A DNA stretch of 64,000 nucleotides from Xanthomarina gelatinilytica (GTDB taxonomy: Bacteria; Bacteroidota; Bacteroidia; Flavobacteriales; Flavobacteriaceae): the NCBI RefSeq assembly GCF_000348685.1, contig NZ_ANLA01000002.1, positions 1 to 64,000 of the forward strand, written 5' to 3'. Position 1 is the first letter of the stretch. Each line of letters opens with the position of its first letter. Shown here one piece after another: positions 16,528-24,354 of the stretch. A program made the position numbers and the translations under genes. The notes beneath the pieces are model-generated. The model had not been told where the DNA came from. It ran no database searches and saw nothing but the letters and a program-made list of their open reading frames with translations.

Positions 16528-16555
16528 TGTCATTCCAAGTTTGTCTAGGAATCTC
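16528..16555. repeat. TGTCATTCC repeat arm before ilvE
   Basis: The arm reads TGTCATTCCAAGT... to GGAATCTC. It is one half of the TGTCATT...AATGACA repeat family seen at 5821 and 15064. Confidence 0.5.
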
Positions 16556-16577
16556 AAATCAAAAAAATATAAAAAAA

Positions 16578-17645
16578 ATGTCTAACAACATTTCAATTAC
16601 CAAAGTAAAAAAATCAAAAGTGGATGCTTTAGATTTCAACAACATTCCATTAGGAACCACCTTTACAGACCATATGTTTGTTTGTGATTATGAACAGGGT
16701 CAATGGATTAACCCAAGAATAGAGCCATTGCAACCCATTGCAACCCATCCTGCTGCTATGGCTTTGCATTATGGACAAGCTATTTTTGAAGGCATGAAAG
16801 CCACTGTAGACCAACATGGAAACCCTATGTTGTTCAGACCTCAAAAAAATGCTGAACGCTTAAACTTTAGTGCAGATAGAATGGGCATGCCAGATTTTCC
16901 AGAAAAGCTTTTTGTGGAAGGTTTAAAACAATTGGTAGCCTTGGAGAAAAATTGGATTCCACCCCAGGATGGAAGTGCTTTGTATCTACGCCCTTTTATG
17001 TATGCCGATGAACCATTTATTGGTATGCGGGCAGCCACACACTATAAATTTATCATTATAGCCTCACCAGCTGGACCCTTTTTTAGTAAAAGAATTAAAT
17101 TATGGGCAGAAAAAAAATACATAAGAGCTGTTGCAGGAGGGACTGGCGAGGCTAAGGCAGCAGGAAATTATGCAGCAGCCATTCGGCCAACAGAATTGGC
17201 AAAAGCCAAAGGTTACGACCAAGTATTGTGGTTGGATGCCATCGAACACAAATACATTCAAGAAGTTGGGACCATGAATATTTTTTTCAAAATAAACGGT
17301 AAAATAATCACTCCAGGACGAGATGGAGCTATTTTAGACGGGATTACACGTATTAGTGTCATGGAACTATTAAAGTCCAAAGGCTTTGAGGTAATAGAAC
17401 GCCCAATCTCCATAGACGAAATAAAAGAAGCCTCAAAAAACGGTACTCTGGAAGAAGCCTTTGGTACTGGAACAGCAGTAGGAATTGCCTATATTCAAGA
17501 AATTGGTTTAAATGGACACGTAATCCATGTTTCCAACGAAAGTCCAGTGGGCTTGGACATAAACAATACCTTAAATGCTATAAAAACAGGAAAAATTAAG
17601 GACACCTTCCATTGGATGGTGAAAGTAAACGAGGTTTTGGTTTAG
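16578..17645 (+). CDS. ilvE: Branched-chain amino acid aminotransferase
   Basis: IlvE moves the amino group between branched-chain amino acids and 2-oxoglutarate with PLP. The 355-residue protein has ALHYGQAIFEGMKA near the start, QEVGTMNIFF at the phosphate-binding region and GTGTAVGI near the end. The usual fold-type IV PLP lysine is in KYIQ of the segment IEHKYIQEVG. I start at ATG 16578 (MSNNISITK), not at an upstream TTG, because the earlier codons read through intergenic repeat. It lies between E2 and E1, pointing to catabolic use. Confidence 0.92.
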   Translation: MSNNISITKVKKSKVDALDFNNIPLGTTFTDHMFVCDYEQGQWINPRIEPLQPIATHPAAMALHYGQAIFEGMKATVDQHGNPMLFRPQKNAERLNFSADRMGMPDFPEKLFVEGLKQLVALEKNWIPPQDGSALYLRPFMYADEPFIGMRAATHYKFIIIASPAGPFFSKRIKLWAEKKYIRAVAGGTGEAKAAGNYAAAIRPTELAKAKGYDQVLWLDAIEHKYIQEVGTMNIFFKINGKIITPGRDGAILDGITRISVMELLKSKGFEVIERPISIDEIKEASKNGTLEEAFGTGTAVGIAYIQEIGLNGHVIHVSNESPVGLDINNTLNAIKTGKIKDTFHWMVKVNEVLV

Positions 17646-17770
17646 GGCTTTCCCCTAAAGGGTCAGGCTTTCGGCAGTCGCTCTTTTCAAGGAGCTCCAA
17701 CAATGCCTCAATCCTTAAAGCAAAGTAACTGAATCAAATTAGTGTAAAAACATCAATAAAAACACAACCC
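17646..17770. other. Gap between ilvE and the E1 gene
   Basis: The first 60 bases (GGCTTTCCCCTAAAGG and following, GC-richer) loosely match the leader repeat at 1705. The rest is AT-rich and leads into the E1 ATG. I see no promoter match here. Confidence 0.3.
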
Positions 17771-19858
17771 ATGGCAAAAAAAATAAATAAAAATACACTC
17801 AAAAAAGGGTTTTTAAATATGTATACTGCCAAAACCATGGCAGAACTATATGAGGATAACTTTAAACAGGTTTCCAAATATGTACATGCTACTTCCAGAG
17901 GGCATGAAGCAGTGCAAACAGCGTTAGGCATGCTATTGCTACCTCAAGATTATGCATTTCCATATTATCGGGACGACGCCATGCTGCTGTCTTTTGGTTT
18001 ACAGCCTTATGATTTAATGTTGCAACTTTTAGCTAAAAAAGAGGACCCTTTTTCAGGAGGAAGAACCTATTATTCACATCCCAGTTTAAAAGACCAAGAT
18101 AAACCAAAAATCCCTCACCAATCTTCGGCAACAGGAATGCAAGCCATTCCAGCAACAGGAGTGGCCATGGGAATACAATACCTTGAAAAACAAAATTTAA
18201 GCAATCCCAATATCACCTTAAGCACAGTCCAAGACTCACAGGAAAAACCAATAACCGTTTGCTCATTAGGCGATGCCTCTGTTACAGAAGGTGAAGTTGC
18301 TGAAGCCTTCCAAATGGCAGCTTTAAAACAAATGCCCATTTTATATTTAGTGCAGGATAACGGTTGGGATATTTCGGCTAATGCAGCTGAAACCAGAGCG
18401 CAAAATGCCTTTGAGTACGCTAAGGGATTTAAAGGTTTGGAAGCTATTTCCATAGATGGAGCCAATTTTACGGAAAGTTACCTCGCACTGGAAAAAGTTA
18501 TTAAAACCATACGCGAAGAACGTCGTCCATTTTTGGTACATGCAAAAGTACCGTTGTTAAATCACCACACATCTGGTGTTAGGATGGAATGGTATCGAGA
18601 CGATTTAGAAGAAGCTCGCTCTAGAGATCCTTACCCAGTAATCAAACAACAGTTGTTGGATAACGGATTCACTTCAGAAGAAATAGATCAATTGGAACAA
18701 TCAGTAAAAGCAAAGGTACAATCGGATTTTGAAAAAGCATTAAAAGCAGAAGAACCCAAACCAGAAGACTTGTTCACTAACGATTTTGCACCAACACCCA
18801 TAACAGAAGAAACAGGGGAACGTTCGCCAAAAGGAGCCGAAAAAGTAGTGATGGTAGATTGTGCCTTGTTCGCAGTTGAAGAACTTATGAAAAAGCATAA
18901 AGAGTGCTTGCTTTATGGACAAGATGTGGGAGGAAGACTTGGAGGTGTCTTTAGGGAAGCTGCCACTTTAGCTCAAAAATTTGGAGACGATAGGGTTTTT
19001 AATACACCTATTCAAGAAGCATTCATAGTAGGTTCAACTGTTGGGATGAGCGCTGTTGGCCTAAAACCCATAGTTGAGGTTCAGTTTGCCGATTATATTT
19101 GGCCAGGATTAAATCAGTTGTTTACAGAAGTCAGCAGAAGTTGTTATTTAAGCAACGGAAAATGGCCTGTAAGCATGATTTTACGTGTGCCTATTGGTGC
19201 CTATGGAAGTGGAGGCCCTTATCATTCGTCTTCCGTTGAAAGTGTAATTACAAATATTCGAGGGATAAAAATAGCCTATCCAAGCAATGGTGCCGATTTA
19301 AAAGGTTTGATGAAGGCTGCGTATTACGATCCAAATCCAGTGGTTATTCTTGAGCATAAAGGCTTGTATTGGTCTAAAGTCCCAGGAACACAAGGTGCTA
19401 CTTCTGTAGAGCCAGCAGAAGATTATGTACTGCCTTTTGGCAAAGCATGGGTGTTACAGGAAATATGGAAACAGGAACAGGAAGAAACCCTAACCATTGT
19501 CTCTTATGGAATGGGAGTGCATTGGGCCATGAATGCTTCTAAAGAGCTGGATATGAAAACTCAAATTGAGATCATAGATTTGCGTACCTTATTCCCATTG
19601 GATGAAGATACCATAATGAAATCGGTTAAAAAAACAGGCAAGTGTTTGGTAGTGACAGAAGAACCTAGCAATAACAGTTTTGCGAGTGCTTTGGCTGGAA
19701 AAATTCAAGAAAAATGTTTCAAATTCCTAGATGCTCCAGTCATGACCATTGGAAGCGAAAACATGCCTGCCATTCCATTAAATGCCACTTTGGAACAGAC
19801 CATGATCCCTTCCACAGAAAAAGTGATGTTAGCAATAAATGAGTTATTAAATTATTGA
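17771..19858 (+). CDS. Fused E1 alpha-beta subunit of branched-chain 2-oxoacid dehydrogenase
   Basis: E1 decarboxylates the 2-oxoacid with thiamine diphosphate and loads the acyl group on E2. The 695-residue protein joins both subunits. The alpha part covers residues about 1-340, with GDASVTEGEVAEAF and the QDNGWDIS end of the TPP motif. The beta part covers about 355-690, with LLYGQDVGGRLGGVFR, TPIQEAFIVG and VEVQFADYIWPG. Separate genes are more usual outside Bacteroidota. With E2 and ilvE nearby, branched-chain oxoacids are the likely substrates. Confidence 0.9.
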   Translation: MAKKINKNTLKKGFLNMYTAKTMAELYEDNFKQVSKYVHATSRGHEAVQTALGMLLLPQDYAFPYYRDDAMLLSFGLQPYDLMLQLLAKKEDPFSGGRTYYSHPSLKDQDKPKIPHQSSATGMQAIPATGVAMGIQYLEKQNLSNPNITLSTVQDSQEKPITVCSLGDASVTEGEVAEAFQMAALKQMPILYLVQDNGWDISANAAETRAQNAFEYAKGFKGLEAISIDGANFTESYLALEKVIKTIREERRPFLVHAKVPLLNHHTSGVRMEWYRDDLEEARSRDPYPVIKQQLLDNGFTSEEIDQLEQSVKAKVQSDFEKALKAEEPKPEDLFTNDFAPTPITEETGERSPKGAEKVVMVDCALFAVEELMKKHKECLLYGQDVGGRLGGVFREAATLAQKFGDDRVFNTPIQEAFIVGSTVGMSAVGLKPIVEVQFADYIWPGLNQLFTEVSRSCYLSNGKWPVSMILRVPIGAYGSGGPYHSSSVESVITNIRGIKIAYPSNGADLKGLMKAAYYDPNPVVILEHKGLYWSKVPGTQGATSVEPAEDYVLPFGKAWVLQEIWKQEQEETLTIVSYGMGVHWAMNASKELDMKTQIEIIDLRTLFPLDEDTIMKSVKKTGKCLVVTEEPSNNSFASALAGKIQEKCFKFLDAPVMTIGSENMPAIPLNATLEQTMIPSTEKVMLAINELLNY

Positions 19859-19864
19859 ATTGAG

Positions 19865-19914
19865 TTAAATTTTAAGGAGCATGATGGTTACATTTAACCA
19901 ACACTAAAATTTAA
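19865..19914. other. Nested inverted repeats after the E1 gene
   Basis: The outer arms TTAAATTTTA (19865-19874) and TAAAATTTAA (19905-19914) are perfectly complementary. Inside them TGGTTA (19885-19890) and TAACCA (19895-19900) form a second perfect pair. No T-tract follows. It could end or stabilise the E1 mRNA, or act as an operator for the lipoprotein gene starting at 19919. Confidence 0.45.
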
Positions 19915-19918
19915 TATT

Positions 19919-20176
19919 ATGAAAAAAGTAATTTTTATGGCATTTATGGCATTGTTTATGGCCATTTCTTTAACATCCTGTAGAGATGAGAATAAAACCC
20001 AAAAAGAGGAATTAATTGAAGAGATGCAAGAAAAAGATGCAGATATTGAAGTAAAAGATCGTGCCAATGATACTAAAATCAAAATGGAAACCGAAGACAA
20101 AAAGGTGAAAATTAAAGAAGGCGACGATGGCGATACCAAAATAAAGGTCAAAGAAGATAATCCTGATGAAATGTAG
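19919..20176 (+). CDS. Small highly charged lipoprotein
   Basis: This 85-residue protein has a lipoprotein signal (MKKVIFMAFMALFMAISLTSC) with the lipidated Cys at 21. The mature part is almost entirely Lys, Glu and Asp in short alternating repeats (IKMETEDKKVKIKEGDDGDTKIKV). I do not recognise a family. It is probably an envelope lipoprotein exposed to solvent. A strong terminator follows. Confidence 0.8.
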   Translation: MKKVIFMAFMALFMAISLTSCRDENKTQKEELIEEMQEKDADIEVKDRANDTKIKMETEDKKVKIKEGDDGDTKIKVKEDNPDEM

Positions 20177-20220
20177 ATACAGGAATTATACTTGATTTTT
20201 ATACAACTATATGTTAAAAC

Positions 20221-20255
20221 AAAGAGCCTATCACATTGTGATAGGCTCTTTTTAA
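20221..20255. terminator. Bidirectional intrinsic terminator
   Basis: AAAGAGCCTATCACA and TGTGATAGGCTCTTT form a stem of about 15 bp with T-rich tracts on both sides. It separates the convergent lipoprotein and cold-shock genes. Confidence 0.92.
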
Positions 20256-20277
20256 TTAAGTCTTAAAAAGTATATAA

Positions 20278-20469
20278 TTAGATAACTTTTACGTTTATCG
20301 CGTTTAATCCTTTTTTACCTTCTGTTAAATCGAATTCAACTTGGTCGCCTTCTCTTACTTCGTCGATTAAGCCAGAAATGTGAACAAAATGCTCTTTATT
20401 GTTTCCTTCTTCTGTTATGAATCCAAAACCTTTAGAGTCATTAAAAAATTTTACTGTACCAGTACTCAT
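20278..20469 (-). CDS. Cold-shock domain protein (CspA family)
   Basis: This 63-residue single cold-shock domain binds single-stranded nucleic acid and acts as an RNA chaperone. It has GTVKFFNDSKGFGFI with RNP1 and HFVHISGL with RNP2. The start MSTGTVKFFN is typical. A -7 element lies 26 bases upstream, so the leader is short, unlike the long leaders of E. coli cspA. Confidence 0.95.
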   Translation of the reverse strand: MSTGTVKFFNDSKGFGFITEEGNNKEHFVHISGLIDEVREGDQVEFDLTEGKKGLNAINVKVI

Positions 20470-20494
20470 AATAATAATTTATTTAATTAAGCGA

Positions 20495-20502
20495 CAAAGG
20501 TA
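20495..20502 (-). promoter_or_regulatory. -7 promoter element for the cold-shock gene
   Basis: On the minus strand this reads TACCTTTG, matching TAnnTTTG, 26 bases before the ATG. No -33 element is clear. Confidence 0.5.
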
Positions 20503-20707
20503 ATCTAATATTCTGATAATTAATGCTTTTTTGGTTTTTGTTTTGATTTTTTCTTGAATTGTCATTAAAAGTCCATGCAGACTGGGTAAATTTTAAGTGA
20601 AATAATTAAATACTTCAGTTTTATTATGAGATAATGAAGAAGGAATGAATGTATATTGATAATTTTTGTATATTTATTTTTTAAAACAATTTTAACTAAA
20701 AACTATC

Positions 20708-21061
20708 ATGAAAAAATATTTTTCTTTACTTAGCTTTATAGCTATTTTTTTTATCGGCATGCAGTTTTCATTAGCTCAAGAAGCAGATAGACAGGATAAT
20801 CCTGAAGTTGTTGCAAAACAAAAAACATATGAATTGCATCAGCTTTTAAAATTAACAGGAAAACAGCAAGGTGCTATGTTTGATGTATTGGTAGACGCTG
20901 AAAAAAATATCATTGAGTTGAATAAAAATAAAGTTTCAGAGTCTGTTGAGCATGAACGTATGAAGGCCATTAACGAAAAGGTTCAGGCAAATTTCAAAAA
21001 AATATTAACTCCAGAACAATTCCAAATGTATCAAGCATCTCTGGTCACAGATAAAAAATAG
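20708..21061 (+). CDS. Small secreted protein, unknown function
   Basis: This 117-residue protein has a signal peptide ending near LAQEA (residue 24). The mature part is helical and charged, with ELHQLLKLTGKQQGAMFDVL and ILTPEQFQMYQASL. The LT-x-x-Q pattern and the closing LTPEQF-x-x-Y resemble Spy/CpxP-like periplasmic proteins that sense or chaperone misfolded envelope proteins. The similarity is weak. A terminator follows the stop. Confidence 0.75.
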   Translation: MKKYFSLLSFIAIFFIGMQFSLAQEADRQDNPEVVAKQKTYELHQLLKLTGKQQGAMFDVLVDAEKNIIELNKNKVSESVEHERMKAINEKVQANFKKILTPEQFQMYQASLVTDKK

Positions 21062-21080
21062 ATGTTTTATATATCATAAA

Positions 21081-21115
21081 AAAAAAGGACTCAAAAATAT
21101 TTGAGTCCTTTTTTT
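21081..21115. terminator. Bidirectional intrinsic terminator
   Basis: GGACTCAAA (21087-21095) and TTTGAGTCC (21100-21108) are flanked by A6 on the left and T7 on the right. It serves both the gene ending at 21061 and the minus-strand gene ending at 21117. Confidence 0.92.
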
Positions 21116-21116
21116 G

Positions 21117-21704
21117 TTAGTTTTGTTCAGCTCCAGGAGGATATTTTTCCATAATGGAGGCTACAAATTCATTAATGCGTTCTTCTTTTTTGCTGGTGTT
21201 CTGACTTAAATAACCTGTGCCTACGCCTTGCCAAACAAGTTCTTTTTTGTTGGCATCAATTAAATCTATGTATAAAACACCTTCGGTTGAAGTTGTAACG
21301 GTATTGTAATTGCCCCAATAATAAGGGCTCCAGCCCCAACCATAACCATATGGGTAATAACCTGAACTTTGTACGTTTACTTTCTCTCTTGATTTGGTAA
21401 AAATACTCACCAATAAATCTGGGGTTTCAGATTTTGTAAATCCTTTAGCTAACATTTCAGATTCTATGGCACGAAGCATTCTTCGTTTGTCTAAATCGTT
21501 TATTTCTGCTTTATCAATTCCGGGTTTATAAAAAGCAAAAGTTTTGTATTTGGTAAAATCAGCTTCTTTATCGTAATCAGATGCCACTCTTACAGAAGAA
21601 CAAGAAGTGAGTAATAAAAGTGAGGCAAAAAGTACAAATAAAAAATGTTTGTTTAAAAGACTTGAAACGCTCAATTCTTTTGGAGTTTCACATAGGGTTT
21701 TCAT
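21117..21704 (-). CDS. DUF4136 family lipoprotein
   Basis: This 195-residue protein has a long N-terminal segment and a lipobox LLLTSC at about residue 30-35. The mature part matches DUF4136: SDYDKEADFTKYKTFAFYKPG, then DLLVSIFTKSREKVNV and VLYIDLIDANKKELVWQGVG. The function is unknown; it is an envelope lipoprotein. No other ATG lies before the lipobox, so the first Met stands even though about 17 residues precede the hydrophobic part. It lies 18 bases downstream of hutU. Confidence 0.88.
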   Translation of the reverse strand: MKTLCETPKELSVSSLLNKHFLFVLFASLLLLTSCSSVRVASDYDKEADFTKYKTFAFYKPGIDKAEINDLDKRRMLRAIESEMLAKGFTKSETPDLLVSIFTKSREKVNVQSSGYYPYGYGWGWSPYYWGNYNTVTTSTEGVLYIDLIDANKKELVWQGVGTGYLSQNTSKKEERINEFVASIMEKYPPGAEQN

Positions 21705-21722
21705 AGCTTGAATGTTTTTAAG

Positions 21723-23717
21723 TTATAACGAATTTAGTAACTTTTCATCAACTAAGTTTGGAAGTGTGATTTTTAAATTAGGTTCTACTTCCATAGCTCT
21801 TTTAATGGCAAAAATAGCTTCGTTGTTTCTTGCCCAACTACGTCTGGAAATCCCATTGTTGACATCCCAGAAAAGCATTGATTTTAAGCGTCTTTCTGCA
21901 TCTTTACTACCATCAAGAACCATACCAAATCCGCCATTGATAACTTCTCCCCAACCTACACCTCCACCATTATGGATACTTACCCAAGTGGCTCCTCTAA
22001 AGCTGTCTCCAATTACATTATGTATGGCCATGTCTGCAGTAAAGCGTGAACCATCATAAATATTACTTGTTTCTCTATAAGGCGAATCTGTTCCAGAAAC
22101 ATCATGATGGTCCCGACCCAAAACCACATAACCAATGTCTCCTTTTGCAATTGCGTTATTGAAAGCTTCTGCAATTTTCATTCGTCCTTCAGCATCAGCA
22201 TATAAAATTCTTGCTTGAGAACCAACTACCAATTTGTTTTCTTGAGCTCCTTTGATCCAATGGATGTTGTCTGCCATTTGTTGCTGGATTTCTTTAGGGG
22301 AATTCATCTTAATCTCTTCCAGAACTTGACAGGCAATAGCATCTGTTTTTTCTAAATCTTCAGGTTTTCCGGAGGCACAAACCCAACGGAACGGTCCAAA
22401 ACCATAATCGAAACACATAGGTCCCATAATGTCCTGTACATAGCTAGGGTATTTAAATTCACGACCTATACTTGGGTTTGTTGCCATGACATCTGCTCCT
22501 GCCCGAGAAGCTTCCAATAGAAAAGCATTTCCATAATCGAAAAAGTAAGTTCCTTTTTCTGTGTGTTTGTTAATGGCTTTGGCATGTCTGCGTAGAGTCT
22601 CCTGAACTTTTTCTTTAAAAAGTTCTGGGTTGTTTGCCATCATATGGTTGGATTCTTCAAATGATAGACCAACAGGGTAATAGCCTCCAGCCCAAGGGTT
22701 GTGAAGTGAAGTTTGGTCGCTACCTAAATCTATGCTAATATTTGCTTCATCGAATTTTTCCCATACATCCACAACATTTCCTAAATAGGCGATGGAAACT
22801 GTTTCTTGTTCAGCTTTTGCTTTTTTAACTCTATTAACTAAAGTGTTTAAATCTGTTATTTTTTCGTCTATCCATCCTTGATCCAAGCGCACTTGGGTTA
22901 TTTTAGGATTTACTTCGGCACAAACCGTTATACAACCAGCAATATTACCAGCTTTTGGTTGTGCACCACTCATACCACCTAAACCAGAAGTTACAAACAA
23001 ATGTCCTTTAGGAGGTTTGTTAATTTTTCTAAACCCATTTAAAACGGTTATGGTTGTTCCATGAACAATACCTTGAGGACCAATATACATATAGCTTCCA
23101 GCTGTCATTTGTCCATATTGTGTGACACCCAAAGCATTGAATTTTTCCCAATCATCTGGTTTGGAATAATTAGGGATCATCATGCCATTGGTAACCACAA
23201 CCCTTGGAGCGTCTTTATGGCTTGGAAACAATCCCATTGGGTGACCAGAGTACATAACAAGAGTTTGTTCATCTGTCATTTCCGCTAGATACTTCATGGT
23301 AAGCCTGTATTGGGCCCAATTTGAAAAAACAGCTCCATTCCCACCATAGGTAATCAACTCATGAGGATGTTGTGCTACGTCATGATCCAAATTGTTTTGA
23401 ATCATGAGCATGATGGCTGCTGCTTGTTTGGATTTTGCAGGATATTGGTCTAATGGTCTAGCGTAGATTTCGTAATCAGGACGAAACCGATACATATAAA
23501 TTCTACCGTAAGTTTCTAATTCGTTTTTAAATTCAGGAAGTAATGTTTCGTGATGTTTTTTATCGAAATAGCGAAGGGCATTGCTAAGTGCCAATTTTTT
23601 TTCCTCAACCGTTAGAATGTTCTTTCTATTTGGTGCATGGTTGATATTTGGATTGTATGCTTTTTCTTTTGGTAAGTTTTCTGGGATACCTTCAAGTATT
23701 TGGTCTTTAAATGTCAT
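21723..23717 (-). CDS. hutU: Urocanate hydratase
   Basis: HutU adds water to urocanate, the second step of histidine breakdown, using a tightly bound NAD. The 664-residue protein has the urocanase core segments MYSGHPMGLFPSH, GLGGMSGAQPKAGNIAGC, DQTSLHNPWAGGYYPVG and GPMCFDYGFGPFRWVC, which holds the active-site Cys. It is about 100 residues longer than the enterobacterial enzyme, as in other Bacteroidota. hutH, hutI and hutG are not in the window. The start is just downstream of a heptamer repeat (23721-23734). Confidence 0.95.
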   Translation of the reverse strand: MTFKDQILEGIPENLPKEKAYNPNINHAPNRKNILTVEEKKLALSNALRYFDKKHHETLLPEFKNELETYGRIYMYRFRPDYEIYARPLDQYPAKSKQAAAIMLMIQNNLDHDVAQHPHELITYGGNGAVFSNWAQYRLTMKYLAEMTDEQTLVMYSGHPMGLFPSHKDAPRVVVTNGMMIPNYSKPDDWEKFNALGVTQYGQMTAGSYMYIGPQGIVHGTTITVLNGFRKINKPPKGHLFVTSGLGGMSGAQPKAGNIAGCITVCAEVNPKITQVRLDQGWIDEKITDLNTLVNRVKKAKAEQETVSIAYLGNVVDVWEKFDEANISIDLGSDQTSLHNPWAGGYYPVGLSFEESNHMMANNPELFKEKVQETLRRHAKAINKHTEKGTYFFDYGNAFLLEASRAGADVMATNPSIGREFKYPSYVQDIMGPMCFDYGFGPFRWVCASGKPEDLEKTDAIACQVLEEIKMNSPKEIQQQMADNIHWIKGAQENKLVVGSQARILYADAEGRMKIAEAFNNAIAKGDIGYVVLGRDHHDVSGTDSPYRETSNIYDGSRFTADMAIHNVIGDSFRGATWVSIHNGGGVGWGEVINGGFGMVLDGSKDAERRLKSMLFWDVNNGISRRSWARNNEAIFAIKRAMEVEPNLKITLPNLVDEKLLNSL

Positions 23718-23720
23718 AGG

Positions 23721-23734
23721 TTCAGTATTCAGTA
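23721..23734. repeat. Heptamer repeat (TTCAGTA, two units) before hutU
   Basis: TTCAGTATTCAGTA, two identical 7-base units, lies 3 bases upstream of the hutU start. Read on the hutU strand the unit is a rotation of AATACTG, which is also found before queE at 63622-63628. Confidence 0.5.
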
Positions 23735-23735
23735 A

Positions 23736-23888
23736 TCAATGTTTTTTATTGTTAAATCCATAAGGACAGTGTCTGCAGCCACTCTCGCAACAATAGCCTC
23801 TTTTTAGGTGATATTGTTCTGTAAAACAGCGATAACCTTCAGGTGTTAGGTAATAATCGCCTTCTTCTATTGGAACAAATTTTTTCAT
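23736..23888 (-). CDS. Small cysteine-rich DUF5522 protein
   Basis: This 50-residue protein starts MKKFVPIEEGDYYLTPEGYR and ends with a compact Cys cluster GYCCESGCRHCPYGF. The GYCC-x-x-GCRHCPY motif is that of DUF5522, a small family of unknown function, probably metal-binding. It lies 18 bases upstream of hutU on the same strand, so the two are probably co-transcribed. The -7 element is only 4 bases before its ATG. Confidence 0.85.
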   Translation of the reverse strand: MKKFVPIEEGDYYLTPEGYRCFTEQYHLKRGYCCESGCRHCPYGFNNKKH

Positions 23889-23892
23889 GTTG

Positions 23893-23900
23893 CAAAGATA
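23893..23900 (-). promoter_or_regulatory. -7 element for the DUF5522-hutU unit
   Basis: On the minus strand this reads TATCTTTG (TAnnTTTG), ending 4 bases before the DUF5522 ATG. That would give an mRNA with almost no leader. Confidence 0.5.
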
Positions 23901-23990
23901 ATGTATTTTAGAAAAGTTATCGTGTATTAAGCTAAAAGTAACTTGTTTGGTTTCTAGCAGATGTTTTATAATTGGAAATTTATTTTTTTA

Positions 23991-23998
23991 TAGCTTTG
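23991..23998 (+). promoter_or_regulatory. -7 promoter element
   Basis: TAGCTTTG matches TAnnTTTG, 29 bases before the ATG at 24028. TTG at 23972-23974 is a possible but closely spaced -33 element. Confidence 0.45.
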
Positions 23999-24027
23999 AA
24001 TAGCTCTTGTGATTAAATGGTTCGAAT

Positions 24028-24351
24028 ATGGTTGTAGTTTCAAAATATATAGTACCAAGAGGTTTTACTGGAATTGCCCTGTTCCCTTTTGTGTTTTTAA
24101 GACATGCCAGCTTAAAAGAAGATGTTTTGTTAATGAATCATGAACGGATTCATTTAAGGCAGCAACTGGAATTATTGATTTTTCCTTTTTTTGTGTTTTA
24201 TGTTTTAGAGTTTATTTGGAGGTTCCTACAATATAGGTCTTGTTATTTAGCTTATAAAAATATTTCTTTTGAACGGGAAGCCTATACAAATGAAAAAGAC
24301 CTTAACTATATGGAGTCAAGGTCTTTTTGGGGTTTTGTTGGTTATTTGTAA
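24028..24351 (+). CDS. Small conserved membrane protein with an HExxH motif
   Basis: This 107-residue protein has NHERIHLRQQLELL, an HExxH motif followed by a hydrophobic helix (LLIFPFFVFYVLEFIWRF). A conserved-looking ISFEREAY comes 30-40 residues later. HExxH plus a downstream Glu is a possible zinc site, and the layout resembles a very short gluzincin at the membrane. Similar proteins occur in Bacteroidota as conserved hypotheticals; the function is unknown to me. It ends 3 bases before the convergent CUB protein. Confidence 0.75.
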   Translation: MVVVSKYIVPRGFTGIALFPFVFLRHASLKEDVLLMNHERIHLRQQLELLIFPFFVFYVLEFIWRFLQYRSCYLAYKNISFEREAYTNEKDLNYMESRSFWGFVGYL

Positions 24352-24354
24352 TCT

